Origin: CAMEON01 sp045128275
Lineage (GTDB): Bacteria > Bacillota > Clostridia > Oscillospirales > CAG-272
Direction: 5' to 3'
Assembly (NCBI GenBank): GCA_045128275.1
Contig: JBGVRH010000046.1
Coordinates: 62,001-126,000, forward strand
Length of the DNA: 64,000 nucleotides
How positions within the stretch are numbered: position 1 is the stretch's first letter; each line of letters opens with the position of its first letter. A model generated the notes under the pieces. The model did no database searches. It saw only the letters and a list, made by a program, of their open reading frames with translations, and was not told the origin of the DNA. Of this stretch, positions 35,497 to 44,354 are shown one piece after another. Both the position numbers and the translations under genes were made by a program.

Positions 35497-36564
35497 ATGC
35501 TTTTGACTGATCTGCAACCTGGCGAATGGCGCAAGATCTACCTCCCCGAGGCCTCCTGCGCCTTTGACGGGGACTACTGCTTCCACGTCCGCAGGGGGGA
35601 TGCCTCGCGGCTGATGATCTACCTCTGCGGCGGCGGCGTTTCCTGGGATCGGGACAGTGCCAAGTGGCCCTCTGTCCCCGAGACCGCCGAGAAGTACGGC
35701 CACGTGGGGCTGTACACGGTCTGCGCCGACACCCGACCCGAGGTCATGTCCATCACCACGGGTGCCGAGAGCGGCTTCCACTCCACCACCGAGGAGAATC
35801 CCCTATGTGGCTGGAGCGAGATCATGATCCCCTACGCCACGGGGGATTTCCACACGGGCACGGGAGACCTGACCTTCACCGCCGCTGACGGGAGCGAGCG
35901 GGTACTGCATCACCACGGCTACCTGAACCTGCAAAAGATTTTGAAGATCGCCCGCGAGCTGTTCCCCTCGGTGGAGCGACTGTTCATCTGCGGAGAGAGC
36001 GCGGGGGCCTTCGGCACGGCGGCTCTGGCGGGGGATATCATGGATGCCTTCCCCGAGTGCGATGACGTGACCATCCTGGCGGACTCCGCCCTCATGTCCT
36101 ACGATTGGTCGGACTCCGCCCGCCATATCTGGCAGAGCCCGCCCCACATCGCGGATGCCGTTCAGACCGAGAACATGGTCACCGACTGGTTCCGCGCGGT
36201 CTACGCCAAATACGGGGACAAGCCCCGCTACCTGTTCTCCTGCGGCTGCCGCGACCACATCCTCATCATGTTCCGCGTCTACGCCGAGACGGGGGTATTC
36301 ACCATCGACCCCGCGCATTGCGAGGAGTTCCGAGGCAATCTCGCGGCCATGTGTCGGGAGCTGAAGGCGCTGACACCCAAGTTCTCCTTCTACATCCACG
36401 ATTTCATGGCGGCAGAGCTGGCTCCCGGAGTCCTGCATTGCAGCTTCGCCAACGGCTACTACACCCATGGACGGATCGACGGGGTATCCCCCAAGGAGTG
36501 GCTGGAGGATGCCATGAACGGCAAGCTCTATGACGTGGGCATGGGGCTTTTGGAGGGTAAGTAA
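35497..36564 (+). CDS. Pectin-acetylesterase-like alpha/beta hydrolase
   Basis: The protein has 355 residues. RLMIYLCGGGVSWD (about 34-47) supplies the oxyanion region, and FICGESAGAFGTAALAGDI (about 164-182) the GxSxG nucleophile elbow. A late aspartate (YIHDFM) and histidine (GVLHCSFANGYYTHG) complete the likely triad. This is the plan of the pectinacetylesterase/Notum family. No signal peptide is seen, so it may act on imported or intracellular substrates. It starts 2 bp after the DUF2079 stop and ends at a bidirectional terminator. The substrate is an inference. Confidence 0.75.
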   Translation: MLLTDLQPGEWRKIYLPEASCAFDGDYCFHVRRGDASRLMIYLCGGGVSWDRDSAKWPSVPETAEKYGHVGLYTVCADTRPEVMSITTGAESGFHSTTEENPLCGWSEIMIPYATGDFHTGTGDLTFTAADGSERVLHHHGYLNLQKILKIARELFPSVERLFICGESAGAFGTAALAGDIMDAFPECDDVTILADSALMSYDWSDSARHIWQSPPHIADAVQTENMVTDWFRAVYAKYGDKPRYLFSCGCRDHILIMFRVYAETGVFTIDPAHCEEFRGNLAAMCRELKALTPKFSFYIHDFMAAELAPGVLHCSFANGYYTHGRIDGVSPKEWLEDAMNGKLYDVGMGLLEGK

Positions 36565-36578
36565 GCCTCTTTTGTCAT

Positions 36579-36623
36579 AAAAAAAGTGAAGAACCGCTTT
36601 TGGTTGGCGGTTCTTCACTTTTT
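36579..36623. terminator. Bidirectional intrinsic terminator
   Basis: AAAAAGTGAAGAACCGC and GCGGTTCTTCACTTTTT form a long perfect stem flanked by A and T runs. It ends the DUF2079-hydrolase operon and can also stop the convergent dehydrogenase transcript. Confidence 0.93.
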
Positions 36624-36637
36624 GGTTTGGGGGAATT

Positions 36638-36775
36638 CAAATTTGGGTTTATCGAAGAGATACAAGATACGGAGATACAAGATACAAGATATGGAACGGA
36701 TTATGCCGTAACGTTTTTTCATATCTTGTATCTTTGTATCTTGTAACTTGTATCTCGCAGAAAAACTGCAATTTG
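36638..36775. repeat. Composite intergenic element 4 (GATACAAGATAC interior)
   Basis: The left end CAAATTTGGGTTTATCG and right end AAAAACTGCAATTTG are imperfect inverted repeats. The interior has the same tandem GATACAAGATAC/TATCTTGTATC inverted blocks as element 1 (10599-10744); the first 60 bp are nearly identical. It lies between convergent genes. Confidence 0.8.
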
Positions 36776-36807
36776 AAAGTAAACAAGAAACGAATCTAAT
36801 GCCCCGA

Positions 36808-37827
36808 TCAAGGCGTGATGATAAACTTTCCCCTTGCGCGGAGCTGGCCATCCGCCAGGATCTCGGGGAGCTTGTCCAGGGGCTCGCAGGCGTAGACCAT
36901 GGAGGAGACGTCGATCTTGCCGCCGTCGATGAGATCCAGGGCGCGCTTCTGGGTATAGGGGTTGATGAAGGAGGCCTTGAGGGTGATCTCCTTCTTGAAG
37001 ATCTCGAAGGGCTTTATGGGCATCTCGTCGGCGGGGGCGGTAAGGCCGAAGAGCATGACGGTGGACTTCTTGCCCGCGATGGCAATGGCCTGCTGCATGG
37101 TGGCGACCTTACCTACGCACTCGATGACGCAGGCGATGCGGTCGATGCCCTTGGCGGCCAGCACGGCTTTCACGTCCTCGGTCATAGGGTCGATGGTGAG
37201 ATCCGCGCCCAGCTTGACGGCGAGGTCACGCTTCTCGGCTACGGGCTCCATGAGGATGAGCTTGCCCGCTCCAGAAAGCTTGGCCAGCTGGAGCATGAGC
37301 AGACCGATCATGCCGCCGCCGATGACGGCTACGGTGTCGCCGGGCTTGATCTCGCAGAGGTCGATTCCGTGGACACAGCAGGCCACGGGCTCGGTCATGG
37401 CGGCCATCTCGTAGGTGGTGGTGTCGGCGATCTTGTAGACCTGGGACTGGGGGACGGCGCAGTACTCGGCAAAGCCGCCGTGGACGGTGGTGCCGATGCC
37501 GATCATGTGCTCGCAGAAGTGGCCGATGCCCGCCTTGCAGTAGGGGCATTCGTTGCAGAGCTTATTGGGGTCGACGCAAACGCGGTCGCCCACCTTGACC
37601 GAGGTCACGCCCTCGCCCACGGCCTCCACGATGCCCGCGAACTCATGGCCCAGGACTGTCCCCGCGGGGGTGGCGGCGGCTCCCTCGTCGCCGTGATAGA
37701 TATGAACGTCGGTACCGCAGATACCGCAGGCCTTGACCTTCAGGAGGACTTCGCCTGCCTTGGGGGTGGGCTTGGGAATATCGAGGATGCGGAGATCAGT
37801 GGCTTGATAGAATACGGCGGCTTTCAT
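36808..37827 (-). CDS. Zinc-dependent medium-chain alcohol/polyol dehydrogenase
   Basis: The protein has 339 residues. The catalytic zinc site is KACGICGTD (about 32-40) plus GHEFAG (about 61-66). The structural zinc site is CNECPYCKAGIGHFC (about 88-102). The NAD-binding fold shows VIGGGMIGLLMLQLAK (about 165-180). The closest relatives are sorbitol/threonine-dehydrogenase-type enzymes that oxidise secondary alcohols of sugars. It is transcribed alone, convergent to the hydrolase operon, from its own promoter. An RBS-like GGGAGGTAACC precedes the start. The substrate is unknown. Confidence 0.88.
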   Translation of the reverse strand: MKAAVFYQATDLRILDIPKPTPKAGEVLLKVKACGICGTDVHIYHGDEGAAATPAGTVLGHEFAGIVEAVGEGVTSVKVGDRVCVDPNKLCNECPYCKAGIGHFCEHMIGIGTTVHGGFAEYCAVPQSQVYKIADTTTYEMAAMTEPVACCVHGIDLCEIKPGDTVAVIGGGMIGLLMLQLAKLSGAGKLILMEPVAEKRDLAVKLGADLTIDPMTEDVKAVLAAKGIDRIACVIECVGKVATMQQAIAIAGKKSTVMLFGLTAPADEMPIKPFEIFKKEITLKASFINPYTQKRALDLIDGGKIDVSSMVYACEPLDKLPEILADGQLRARGKFIITP

Positions 37828-37858
37828 AGGGTTACCTCCCGTTGTTTATGTTGTCTTT

Positions 37859-37887
37859 AGTATAGCACAGATCGGTCGGGAAATCAA
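37859..37887 (-). promoter_or_regulatory. Sigma-A promoter of the zinc dehydrogenase
   Basis: On the minus strand TTGATT (37882-37887), a 17-bp spacer and TATACT (37859-37864), about 32 bp upstream of the start at 37827. Confidence 0.8.
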
Positions 37888-38004
37888 GATGTCAGCGGAA
37901 ACTTTTGACGGTGTATGGGAAATTTGTTTCCCGCCGCATACCGCGCGTCCCGCCTGTCCATACTCTCCCTACCCGCAAGGGAATCCATATTTCAGGAGGA
38001 GACT

Positions 38005-38460
38005 ATGGTACTCACCCAAAAGGAAGCCACCCTCATCAAGGATCTGAAGGGCCAGGAGCAGCTCTGCATCGACAAGTACACGAAGCACGCCGAGTGCGCC
38101 CACGATCCCCAGCTCAAGCAGCTATTCAGCCGTATCGCAGAGGTGGAAAGGGGGCATCTGAGCACTCTGACCCAGATGGAGAACGGCACCGCGCCCGCCA
38201 CGGGTGGCGGCGGTCAGTCCTCGATCCCCGCCTTTACCGCCTACCACACCCAGGCCGAGACCCCCGAGAAGAAGCAGGACTGCTACCTCTGCACCGACCT
38301 GCTCACCACCGAGAAGCACGCCTCGGGGCTGTATGACACCTGCGTCTTTGAATTCGGTCAGACCGAGCTGCGCAAGGCCTTGAACCACATCCAGACCGAG
38401 GAGCAGGAGCACGGGGAGATGATCTACAAGTATATGAAGGCGAATTCTATGTATTCGTGA
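38005..38460 (+). CDS. CotF-like spore coat / ferritin-like protein
   Basis: The protein has 151 residues and is mainly helical. The first half (TLIKDLKGQEQLCIDKYTKHAECAHDPQLKQLF) and the second half (LYDTCVFEFGQTELRKALNHIQTEEQEHGEMIYKYM) carry the paired acidic/histidine helices of the ferritin-like CotF family of Clostridia. A Gly/Thr-rich linker and a CYLC motif lie between them. It is likely part of the spore coat or a spore-associated protein. The start at 38005 has an AGGAGGAG site; an upstream in-frame ATG has none. The preceding 145 bp hold no clear sigma-A promoter, as expected for a sporulation gene. Confidence 0.78.
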   Translation: MVLTQKEATLIKDLKGQEQLCIDKYTKHAECAHDPQLKQLFSRIAEVERGHLSTLTQMENGTAPATGGGGQSSIPAFTAYHTQAETPEKKQDCYLCTDLLTTEKHASGLYDTCVFEFGQTELRKALNHIQTEEQEHGEMIYKYMKANSMYS

Positions 38461-38468
38461 GCTTTTTG

Positions 38469-38492
38469 GGGAGCATCGATGACGATGCTCCC
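38469..38492 (+). terminator. Hairpin terminator after the CotF-like gene
   Basis: GGGAGCATCG-ATGA-CGATGCTCCC followed by TTTC, 8 bp after the stop codon. The T-run is short. Confidence 0.6.
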
Positions 38493-38495
38493 TTT

Positions 38496-38706
38496 CAAAT
38501 TTGGGTTTATCGCAGAGCGATAAACCCAAATTTGAAGTGAAAAGTGAAGAGTGAAAAGTGAAGAGTGGAGGTGCAGATCCTTCGGATCTGTCCATTTTTG
38601 ATCAAAAAGAAGGAAACCGAAGGTTTCCCTCCTCACCTCTTCACTATTCACTATTACTTATTACTTCAATTGCGGTTTTCGGTCGCAGACCGATAAACTG
38701 CAATTT
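38496..38706. repeat. Composite intergenic element 5 with two complete terminal palindromes
   Basis: The left end is a perfect 39-nt palindrome, from CAAATTTGGGTTTATCG through a short loop to its inverse (38496-38534). The right end is a 40-nt palindrome CAATTGCGGTTTTCGG...AAACTGCAATT (38667-38706). The interior has GTGAAAAGTGAAGAGTG units facing CTCTTCACTATTCACTA, and the core GGTGCAGATCCTTCGGATCTGTCCATTT shared with element 3. Nothing else is seen between CotF and the lon promoter. Confidence 0.82.
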
Positions 38707-38787
38707 AAATAATTTCCTCCCCGAATATGAACAATAAATAATTTTGTAAAAATTCTTCAATACCTATGGAAATTTTCTCAAAAGTAT

Positions 38788-38795
38788 GATATAAT
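38788..38795 (+). promoter_or_regulatory. Extended -10 promoter of lon
   Basis: TGA-TATAAT (-10 at 38790-38795) with a weak -35 (TGGAAA-like, 17 bp upstream). The leader contains an imperfect inverted repeat ACTCGGATAC...GTATCGAGT followed by TTTT (about 38812-38849), which could act in control of lon. No CIRCE or CtsR box is evident. Confidence 0.65.
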
Positions 38796-38909
38796 GAGTA
38801 GAAAACTATACTCGGATACCAGTATCATCTGAAAAAGTATCGAGTTTTACCATATTCTGTCAGCTTCTTGGTTTCGCTGACCCTACTTTTGAAAGGATTC
38901 CCCGTATTT

Positions 38910-41345
38910 ATGTCCAAGTATATTGAAAAAGCCGAAAATCAGACCCTGCCCCTCGTCGTTCTGCGGGGTGTGGTGGCCTTCCCCGGCATGACCGTCAACT
39001 GCGATGTGCAGAAGGACAGCTTCAAGTCCCCCGCCGCCGCCCAGTCCGCGGCCACAGGCGGAGAGCTTGTGGTGCTGGCTTCCCTGCTGGATATTTCCGA
39101 GCCCGACACGGGTGAGGCAGACATCCAGAAGCTCTGCCCCGTAGGCACCGTGGCCCGCATCAAGCAGCTGGTTCGTACCCCCGACGGCGATACCCGTCTC
39201 ATTGCCGAGGGTCTCTGCCGCGCTCAGCTGGGCTCCATCATTGAGCTTGGTAAGTTCACCGTCGCCAACGTCATCTCCAAGACCGTCATCACCGACGACA
39301 ACGGAGGGTTGGAGGGCGAGGCCTACATCCGCGAGGCCAACAAGGTTCTCCAGGGTGTGGTGCGCTTCATCCCTGCCGTGGCCGACGATATCATGACCCA
39401 CGTCTCTACCATCAAGAATCCCGGGCTGTACGCCGACTTCGTGGCCGCCAACATCCTGACCCGTTATGAGGACAAGCAGGCCATTCTGGAGTGCTTCGAG
39501 CCCATGGTGCGCATCGACACCCTCATCCTCCTCCTCAAGCACGAGGGCGATCTGCTCTCCACCGAGAGGGAGATCAATCGCCGCGTCCGCGCCCGCATCG
39601 ACCGCAATCAGCGGGAATACTACCTCCGCGAGGAGATGAAGGTCATCCAGGACGAGCTGGGTGACGGCGGCAGCGACCCCGATGAGTTCTACAACCGCAT
39701 TCTGGAGGCACATCTGCCCACCGAAATTGAGGAAAAGCTCTTGAAGGAGAACGCCAAGCTGGCCCGCCTCCCCTTCGGCTCGGCTGAGTCCTCGGTCATC
39801 ACCAACTATCTGGAAACCTGCCTCGATCTGCCCTGGACCAAGTCCACCCGCGACCGCGTGGACGTGGCCGCCGCAAGAAAGGTGCTGGACGCCGACCACG
39901 ACGGCATGGAGAAGGTCAAGGAGCGTATCCTGGAGTTCCTGGCCGTCAAGCAGATCGCCCCCGAGCTGAAGAATCAGATCATCTGTCTCGTAGGCCCTCC
40001 CGGTGTGGGTAAGACCTCCATCGCCGCCTCCATCGCCCGCGCCATGAAGCGCAAGTACGTCCGTGTCTCTCTGGGCGGTGTGCGGGACGAGAGCGACATC
40101 CGCGGTCACAGAAAGACCTACATCGGCGCCATGCCCGGCCGTATCGTCACGGCTCTGACCCAGGTGGGGGTACGCAATCCCCTCATGCTCCTGGACGAGA
40201 TCGACAAGCTGACCCGCGACAACCACGGCGACCCCTCCTCCGCCCTCTTGGAGGTACTGGATCCCGAGCAGAACAAGTTCTTCCGCGACCATTTCGTGGA
40301 GATGCCCTTCGACCTCTCCGACACCCTCTTCATCTGCACCGCTAACACGCTGGACACCATCCCCAAGCCTCTTCTGGACAGAATGGAGGTCATCCAGCTT
40401 CCCTCCTATACCAAGAACGAGAAGATTTCCATTGCTCTGAACCATCTGATCCCCAAGCAGCTTAAGAAGCACGGTCTGACCCGCCGCACCCTCAAGATCA
40501 CCGAGGAGGCCGTGGGGGAGATCATCGACTACTACACCCGCGAGGCGGGCGTGCGTAACCTGGAGCGCTCCATCGCGTCCCTCTGCCGCAAGGCCGCCAA
40601 GCGGCTGGTGGAGGAGCCCGAGACCAAGCGTGTCACGGTGGACGCCGCCGACGTGAAGGTCTACCTGGGCGCCCGCAAGCTCCTGCCCGAGCGCATCTCC
40701 CCCGAGGACGAGGTGGGCGTGGTCAACGGACTGGCCTACACCGAGGTAGGCGGCGATATGCTCCGTGTGGAGGTAGCCGTACTGGAGGGCTCCGGCAAGC
40801 TGGAGCTGACCGGCTCTCTGGGCGACGTCATGAAGGAATCGGCTCACGCCGCTCTGACCTTCGTGCGCTCCATCGCTTCCCAGTACAACATTCCCTCCGA
40901 CTTCTACCAGAAGAAGGACATCCATATCCACGTCCCCGAGGGCGCAGTGCCCAAGGACGGCCCCTCGGCGGGTGTCACCATGACCACCGCGCTGGTGTCG
41001 GCTCTTTCGGGTATTCCCGTCCGCCGCGATATCGCCATGACGGGTGAGGTCACCCTCCGCGGCAACGTCCTGGCCATCGGCGGGCTGAAGGAGAAGACCA
41101 TGGCCGCCTACGCCGCCGGGATCACCACCGTCTGCATCCCCGCCGACAATATGGGCGATCTGGACGAGATCGATCCCATCGTCCGCGAGAATCTGACCTT
41201 TATCCCCTGCCGCAAGGCGGGCGAGGTGCTGGCCGCCGCGCTGGTACTGCCCGAGGCCAAGGCCTCCGTGAAGGTCGCCGCAACCGATACGCCCGAGGTC
41301 ATGATGACCCCCGAGGTGACGGTTCGTCCCTCTACTACTCTGTAA
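38910..41345 (+). CDS. lon: ATP-dependent protease Lon
   Basis: This 811-residue LonA begins MSKYIEKAENQTLPLVVLRG. A LON substrate-binding domain (about 1-210) and helical neck precede the AAA+ module (Walker A GPPGVGKT, about 365; Walker B MLLDEIDKL). The protease domain contains PKDGPSAGVTM with the catalytic serine (about 684) and IGGLKEKTMAA with the catalytic lysine (about 727). It degrades misfolded and regulatory proteins in the cytosol. The start at 38910 follows GAAAGGAT; the upstream ATG has no support. engB lies 18 bp downstream, the lon-engB order of Firmicutes. Confidence 0.97.
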   Translation: MSKYIEKAENQTLPLVVLRGVVAFPGMTVNCDVQKDSFKSPAAAQSAATGGELVVLASLLDISEPDTGEADIQKLCPVGTVARIKQLVRTPDGDTRLIAEGLCRAQLGSIIELGKFTVANVISKTVITDDNGGLEGEAYIREANKVLQGVVRFIPAVADDIMTHVSTIKNPGLYADFVAANILTRYEDKQAILECFEPMVRIDTLILLLKHEGDLLSTEREINRRVRARIDRNQREYYLREEMKVIQDELGDGGSDPDEFYNRILEAHLPTEIEEKLLKENAKLARLPFGSAESSVITNYLETCLDLPWTKSTRDRVDVAAARKVLDADHDGMEKVKERILEFLAVKQIAPELKNQIICLVGPPGVGKTSIAASIARAMKRKYVRVSLGGVRDESDIRGHRKTYIGAMPGRIVTALTQVGVRNPLMLLDEIDKLTRDNHGDPSSALLEVLDPEQNKFFRDHFVEMPFDLSDTLFICTANTLDTIPKPLLDRMEVIQLPSYTKNEKISIALNHLIPKQLKKHGLTRRTLKITEEAVGEIIDYYTREAGVRNLERSIASLCRKAAKRLVEEPETKRVTVDAADVKVYLGARKLLPERISPEDEVGVVNGLAYTEVGGDMLRVEVAVLEGSGKLELTGSLGDVMKESAHAALTFVRSIASQYNIPSDFYQKKDIHIHVPEGAVPKDGPSAGVTMTTALVSALSGIPVRRDIAMTGEVTLRGNVLAIGGLKEKTMAAYAAGITTVCIPADNMGDLDEIDPIVRENLTFIPCRKAGEVLAAALVLPEAKASVKVAATDTPEVMMTPEVTVRPSTTL

Positions 41346-41363
41346 TATAAGGAGGAGACCGCT

Positions 41364-41984
41364 ATGGCATCCCCCATCAATCTGCAAAACGTAAACCTCC
41401 GCATGACGGCAGGTGAGATCCGTCAGTTCCCCTCGGATCCCATCCCCCAGATCGCTCTGTCGGGTCGCTCCAACGTGGGCAAAAGCTCCCTGATCAACAC
41501 CCTCCTGGGGCGCAAGTCCCTGGCGCGGGTCAGCTCTGCCCCCGGCAAGACCATCACCATCAACTTCTACGAGATCGACAAGAAGATCTTCCTGGTGGAC
41601 CTCCCCGGCTACGGCTTTGCCAAGCGCCCCAAGGAGGATCAGATCAAGTGGCAGATGCTGACCGACGGATTCTTCACCAAGAACCCCAACCTTGACCGTC
41701 TGGCCGCCGTGGCCCAGCTGGTGGACAGCCGCATCGGGCTCACCGACGACGACCGCGCCATGGTGGACTACCTCCGCGCCGCAGGCATTCCCTACTTTAT
41801 CATCGCCACCAAGGTGGATAAGCTCAATGCCACCGAGCGCAAGAATAACCTGGCCGCCATCGCCACCGATCCCGCTCTGGACGAGGATACCGTGATCATT
41901 CCCTTCTCCTCCCTCAAAAACGAGGGACGGGAGGACGTGCTCCGTCAGATCGGTGTCATGACGGGCGTGAGAATGAGCAAGTAA
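41364..41984 (+). CDS. engB: Ribosome biogenesis GTPase EngB (YsxC/YihA)
   Basis: The protein has 206 residues and a single TRAFAC GTPase domain: G1 GRSNVGKSS (about 33-41), G2 around the T of PGKTITINFY, G3 DLPGYGFAK (about 76-84) and G4 TKVDK (about 143-147). It is needed for late 50S assembly. It is coupled to lon by 18 bp with an AAGGAGGAGACCGCT leader. The length and all motifs are normal. Confidence 0.96.
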   Translation: MASPINLQNVNLRMTAGEIRQFPSDPIPQIALSGRSNVGKSSLINTLLGRKSLARVSSAPGKTITINFYEIDKKIFLVDLPGYGFAKRPKEDQIKWQMLTDGFFTKNPNLDRLAAVAQLVDSRIGLTDDDRAMVDYLRAAGIPYFIIATKVDKLNATERKNNLAAIATDPALDEDTVIIPFSSLKNEGREDVLRQIGVMTGVRMSK

Positions 41985-42011
41985 AATCTAACTCCATCAA
42001 GGAATTTTCCC

Positions 42012-43316
42012 ATGAATCTTCTGTATAACCATCTTTCCGTCAATCAGGACGGCCACCTCGCCATCGGCGGGCTGGACACCCTCGCGCTGGCCAAGCAGTT
42101 CGGCACCCCCGCCTACATCATGGACGAGGACGCCATCCGCACCATGATGCGCACCTATCTGAACGCCGCTCACACCTACTTCGGTGCCGACGCGCTGCCT
42201 CTCTACGCCTCCAAGGCTCTGTGCTTCACGGGGATCTACAGGATCGCCGCCGAGGAGGGCATGGGGGTGGACTGCGTATCGGGGGGCGAGCTGTACACCG
42301 CCAAGCGCGCGGGCTTCCCTGCCGAGCGCATCTACTTCCACGGCAACAACAAGACCGAGCGGGATATCGACGATGCCATGGACATGGGCGTGGGTACCTT
42401 CGTGGTGGACAATACCGACGAGCTTCTGTCGGTGGAGTCCCACGCCGCTGCAAGAGGCATCACCCAGCGCATCCTGCTCCGCATCACCCCCGGTATCGAT
42501 CCCCATACCCACAAGGCCATCGTAACCGGCTCGGTGGATTCCAAGTTCGGCTCCGCCATTGAGACGGGACAGGCTATGGCCATCGTCAAGCTGGCTCTCG
42601 CCCAGCCCCACATCCATCTGTCGGGCTTCCATTGCCACATCGGCTCCCAGATCTTCGACACCGATCCCTTCTCCGAGGCCGCCGACATTATGGTGAAGTT
42701 CATCGCCTCCGTCAAGGCCGCGTGCGGATATGAGGTGGAGGAGCTGAACCTGGGCGGTGGATTGGGCGTGCCCTACACCGAGTTTGACCGCCCCGTGGAC
42801 TACGCCGCCGCTATCAAGGATATGGCCGCTATCGTCCACGGCTATTGCGACACCCACGGCGTCAAGATGCCCAAGGTCATCCTGGAGCCGGGCCGTTCCC
42901 TGGTGGCCGCCGCAGGCATCACCCTGTACACCGTGGGCTCCGTCAAGACCATCCCCGGCTTCCGCACCTACGTGTCGGTGGACGGCGGTATGCCCGACAA
43001 CCCCCGCTACGCCCTGTACCAGTCTACATATACCGCTCTCATCGCCGACCGCCCCAACGAGCCTCGGGACTGCCGCGTGACCGTCGCGGGCCGCTGTTGT
43101 GAGTCGGGGGATCTCATCGGTGAGGATATGCCCCTGCAGGAGGCTCACCGCGGCGACATTCTCGCGGTGCTGACCACGGGCGCGTACAACTTCGCCATGG
43201 CATCCAACTACAACCGTCTGCCCCGTCCCCCCGTGATCCTGGTGAAGGACGGCGAGGCCAGAGTGGCGGTCAAGCGGGAGACCTATGAGGATCTGGTCAA
43301 AAACGATGTGATCTGA
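42012..43316 (+). CDS. lysA: Diaminopimelate decarboxylase
   Basis: This 434-residue PLP enzyme of the alanine-racemase fold converts meso-diaminopimelate to lysine. YASKAL (about residues 57-62) carries the PLP-lysine; HCHIGSQ (about 208-214) and GGGLGVPY (about 249-256) bind the phosphate; VAGRCCESGD (about 357-366) holds the active-site cysteine. The start at 42012 follows AAGGAATTT. It lies 27 bp after engB and may be part of that operon. No lysine riboswitch is seen, as the gap is too short. An element of the MITE type follows. Confidence 0.96.
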   Translation: MNLLYNHLSVNQDGHLAIGGLDTLALAKQFGTPAYIMDEDAIRTMMRTYLNAAHTYFGADALPLYASKALCFTGIYRIAAEEGMGVDCVSGGELYTAKRAGFPAERIYFHGNNKTERDIDDAMDMGVGTFVVDNTDELLSVESHAAARGITQRILLRITPGIDPHTHKAIVTGSVDSKFGSAIETGQAMAIVKLALAQPHIHLSGFHCHIGSQIFDTDPFSEAADIMVKFIASVKAACGYEVEELNLGGGLGVPYTEFDRPVDYAAAIKDMAAIVHGYCDTHGVKMPKVILEPGRSLVAAAGITLYTVGSVKTIPGFRTYVSVDGGMPDNPRYALYQSTYTALIADRPNEPRDCRVTVAGRCCESGDLIGEDMPLQEAHRGDILAVLTTGAYNFAMASNYNRLPRPPVILVKDGEARVAVKRETYEDLVKNDVI

Positions 43317-43320
43317 AAAA

Positions 43321-43550
43321 ATGCGTAATTCGTAATGCGTAATTCGTAATGCGTAATTGCGGAAGCCCTTCGCCAAAGCGAAAGCCGATCTCATGGCAGT
43401 TCATGAGAGCTTTATGGTTGGAAAACATACCGTCCCCCAAGGAAATCGTTGCAAATGGGGATGGATGAAATTTCCCTACCATGCAATCATATCTTTCCAA
43501 AGGCAAAATGCTCCATTCATTACGAATTGCGAATTACGAATTGCGAATTA
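43321..43550. repeat. MITE-like element with inverted GCGTAATTC arrays
   Basis: Tandem ATGCGTAATTCGTA units (43321-43359) face the inverse array ATTACGAATTGCGA (43519-43550) across about 160 bp. The interior codes for nothing convincing. It starts 5 bp after the lysA stop and ends 40 bp before the M50 protease start. Confidence 0.75.
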
Positions 43551-43589
43551 TTCCGTTTCTCCCTTCCCTGCCTCGAAAGGAGGTATCTC

Positions 43590-44330
43590 ATGCCTTTTCT
43601 CTCCGATATCCTGCTGATGCTTCTCTCCCTGCCCGTCATGCTCATGGCCCTTTCGGTTCACGAATCCGCCCACGGCTACGCGGCCTACAGGCTGGGAGAC
43701 CCCACCGCCCACAGTTTAGGGCGCATCACCCTCAACCCCGTCAAGCACTTTGACCTCTTCGGCTTTCTGTCCATGCTGATCTTCCACATCGGCTGGGCCA
43801 AGCCCGTTCCCGTCAACGCCCGCTACTTCAAGAATCCCCGCAGGGACTTCGCCATCGTGGGCGCGGCGGGCCCTCTGTCCAATATCTGCCTCGCGCTGAT
43901 CCATCTTCTGATCCTGCGCCTGGTTATGATCTACGCCACGAATACCGTTGTGAACGGCACCCTTACCGAGGGTGTGTGGATGACGGTGCTGGCTCTCGTG
44001 GTCTACCTCCTCTACATGGGAGTGGCCATGAATATCATCCTGGCCATCTTCAATCTCATTCCCATCCCCCCCTTTGACGGCTCCCGCATCTTCTACGCCT
44101 TCCTGCCTCCCAAGTGGTACTTCGGGGTCATGAAGTATGAGCGCTACATCATGCTGGGGTGCATCATTCTGTTCTTCGTCATGCGGCGCATGAATGTCAA
44201 CCCTCTGGGCGTTTTCGAGGGCTGGGTGATCAACGGACTGTTCACCGTCACGGGTATGGGAAAGGGCACCCTTGAGCTGGGGGTGTTCAACTACCTGAAC
44301 GCCTATCTGGCCAATCTTCTGTTCGGATAA
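43590..44330 (+). CDS. Site-2 (M50) family membrane metalloprotease
   Basis: The protein has 246 residues and five to six membrane helices. HESAH (about residues 26-30) is the HExxH zinc site in the second half of helix 1. NLIPIPPFDGSR (about 155-166) supplies the third ligand and matches the NxxPxxxxDG pattern. It is of the short form without a PDZ domain, common in Firmicutes and distinct from SpoIVFB and RseP. The start at 43590 has a strong AAAGGAGG site; an upstream frame lies in repeat DNA. scpA follows by 24 bp, so it is likely the first gene of the scp operon. Confidence 0.9.
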   Translation: MPFLSDILLMLLSLPVMLMALSVHESAHGYAAYRLGDPTAHSLGRITLNPVKHFDLFGFLSMLIFHIGWAKPVPVNARYFKNPRRDFAIVGAAGPLSNICLALIHLLILRLVMIYATNTVVNGTLTEGVWMTVLALVVYLLYMGVAMNIILAIFNLIPIPPFDGSRIFYAFLPPKWYFGVMKYERYIMLGCIILFFVMRRMNVNPLGVFEGWVINGLFTVTGMGKGTLELGVFNYLNAYLANLLFG

Positions 44331-44354
44331 AATTCTCATGAAAGGAGCGCGGAA

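Noticed and set aside
37905..38336. Plus-strand open frame of 143 codons overlapping the CotF-like gene
   Set aside because: It is in another frame of a gene with clear family motifs and has no ribosome-binding site.
41985..42011. Lysine riboswitch before lysA
   Set aside because: Only 27 bp separate engB and lysA, too short for the aptamer.
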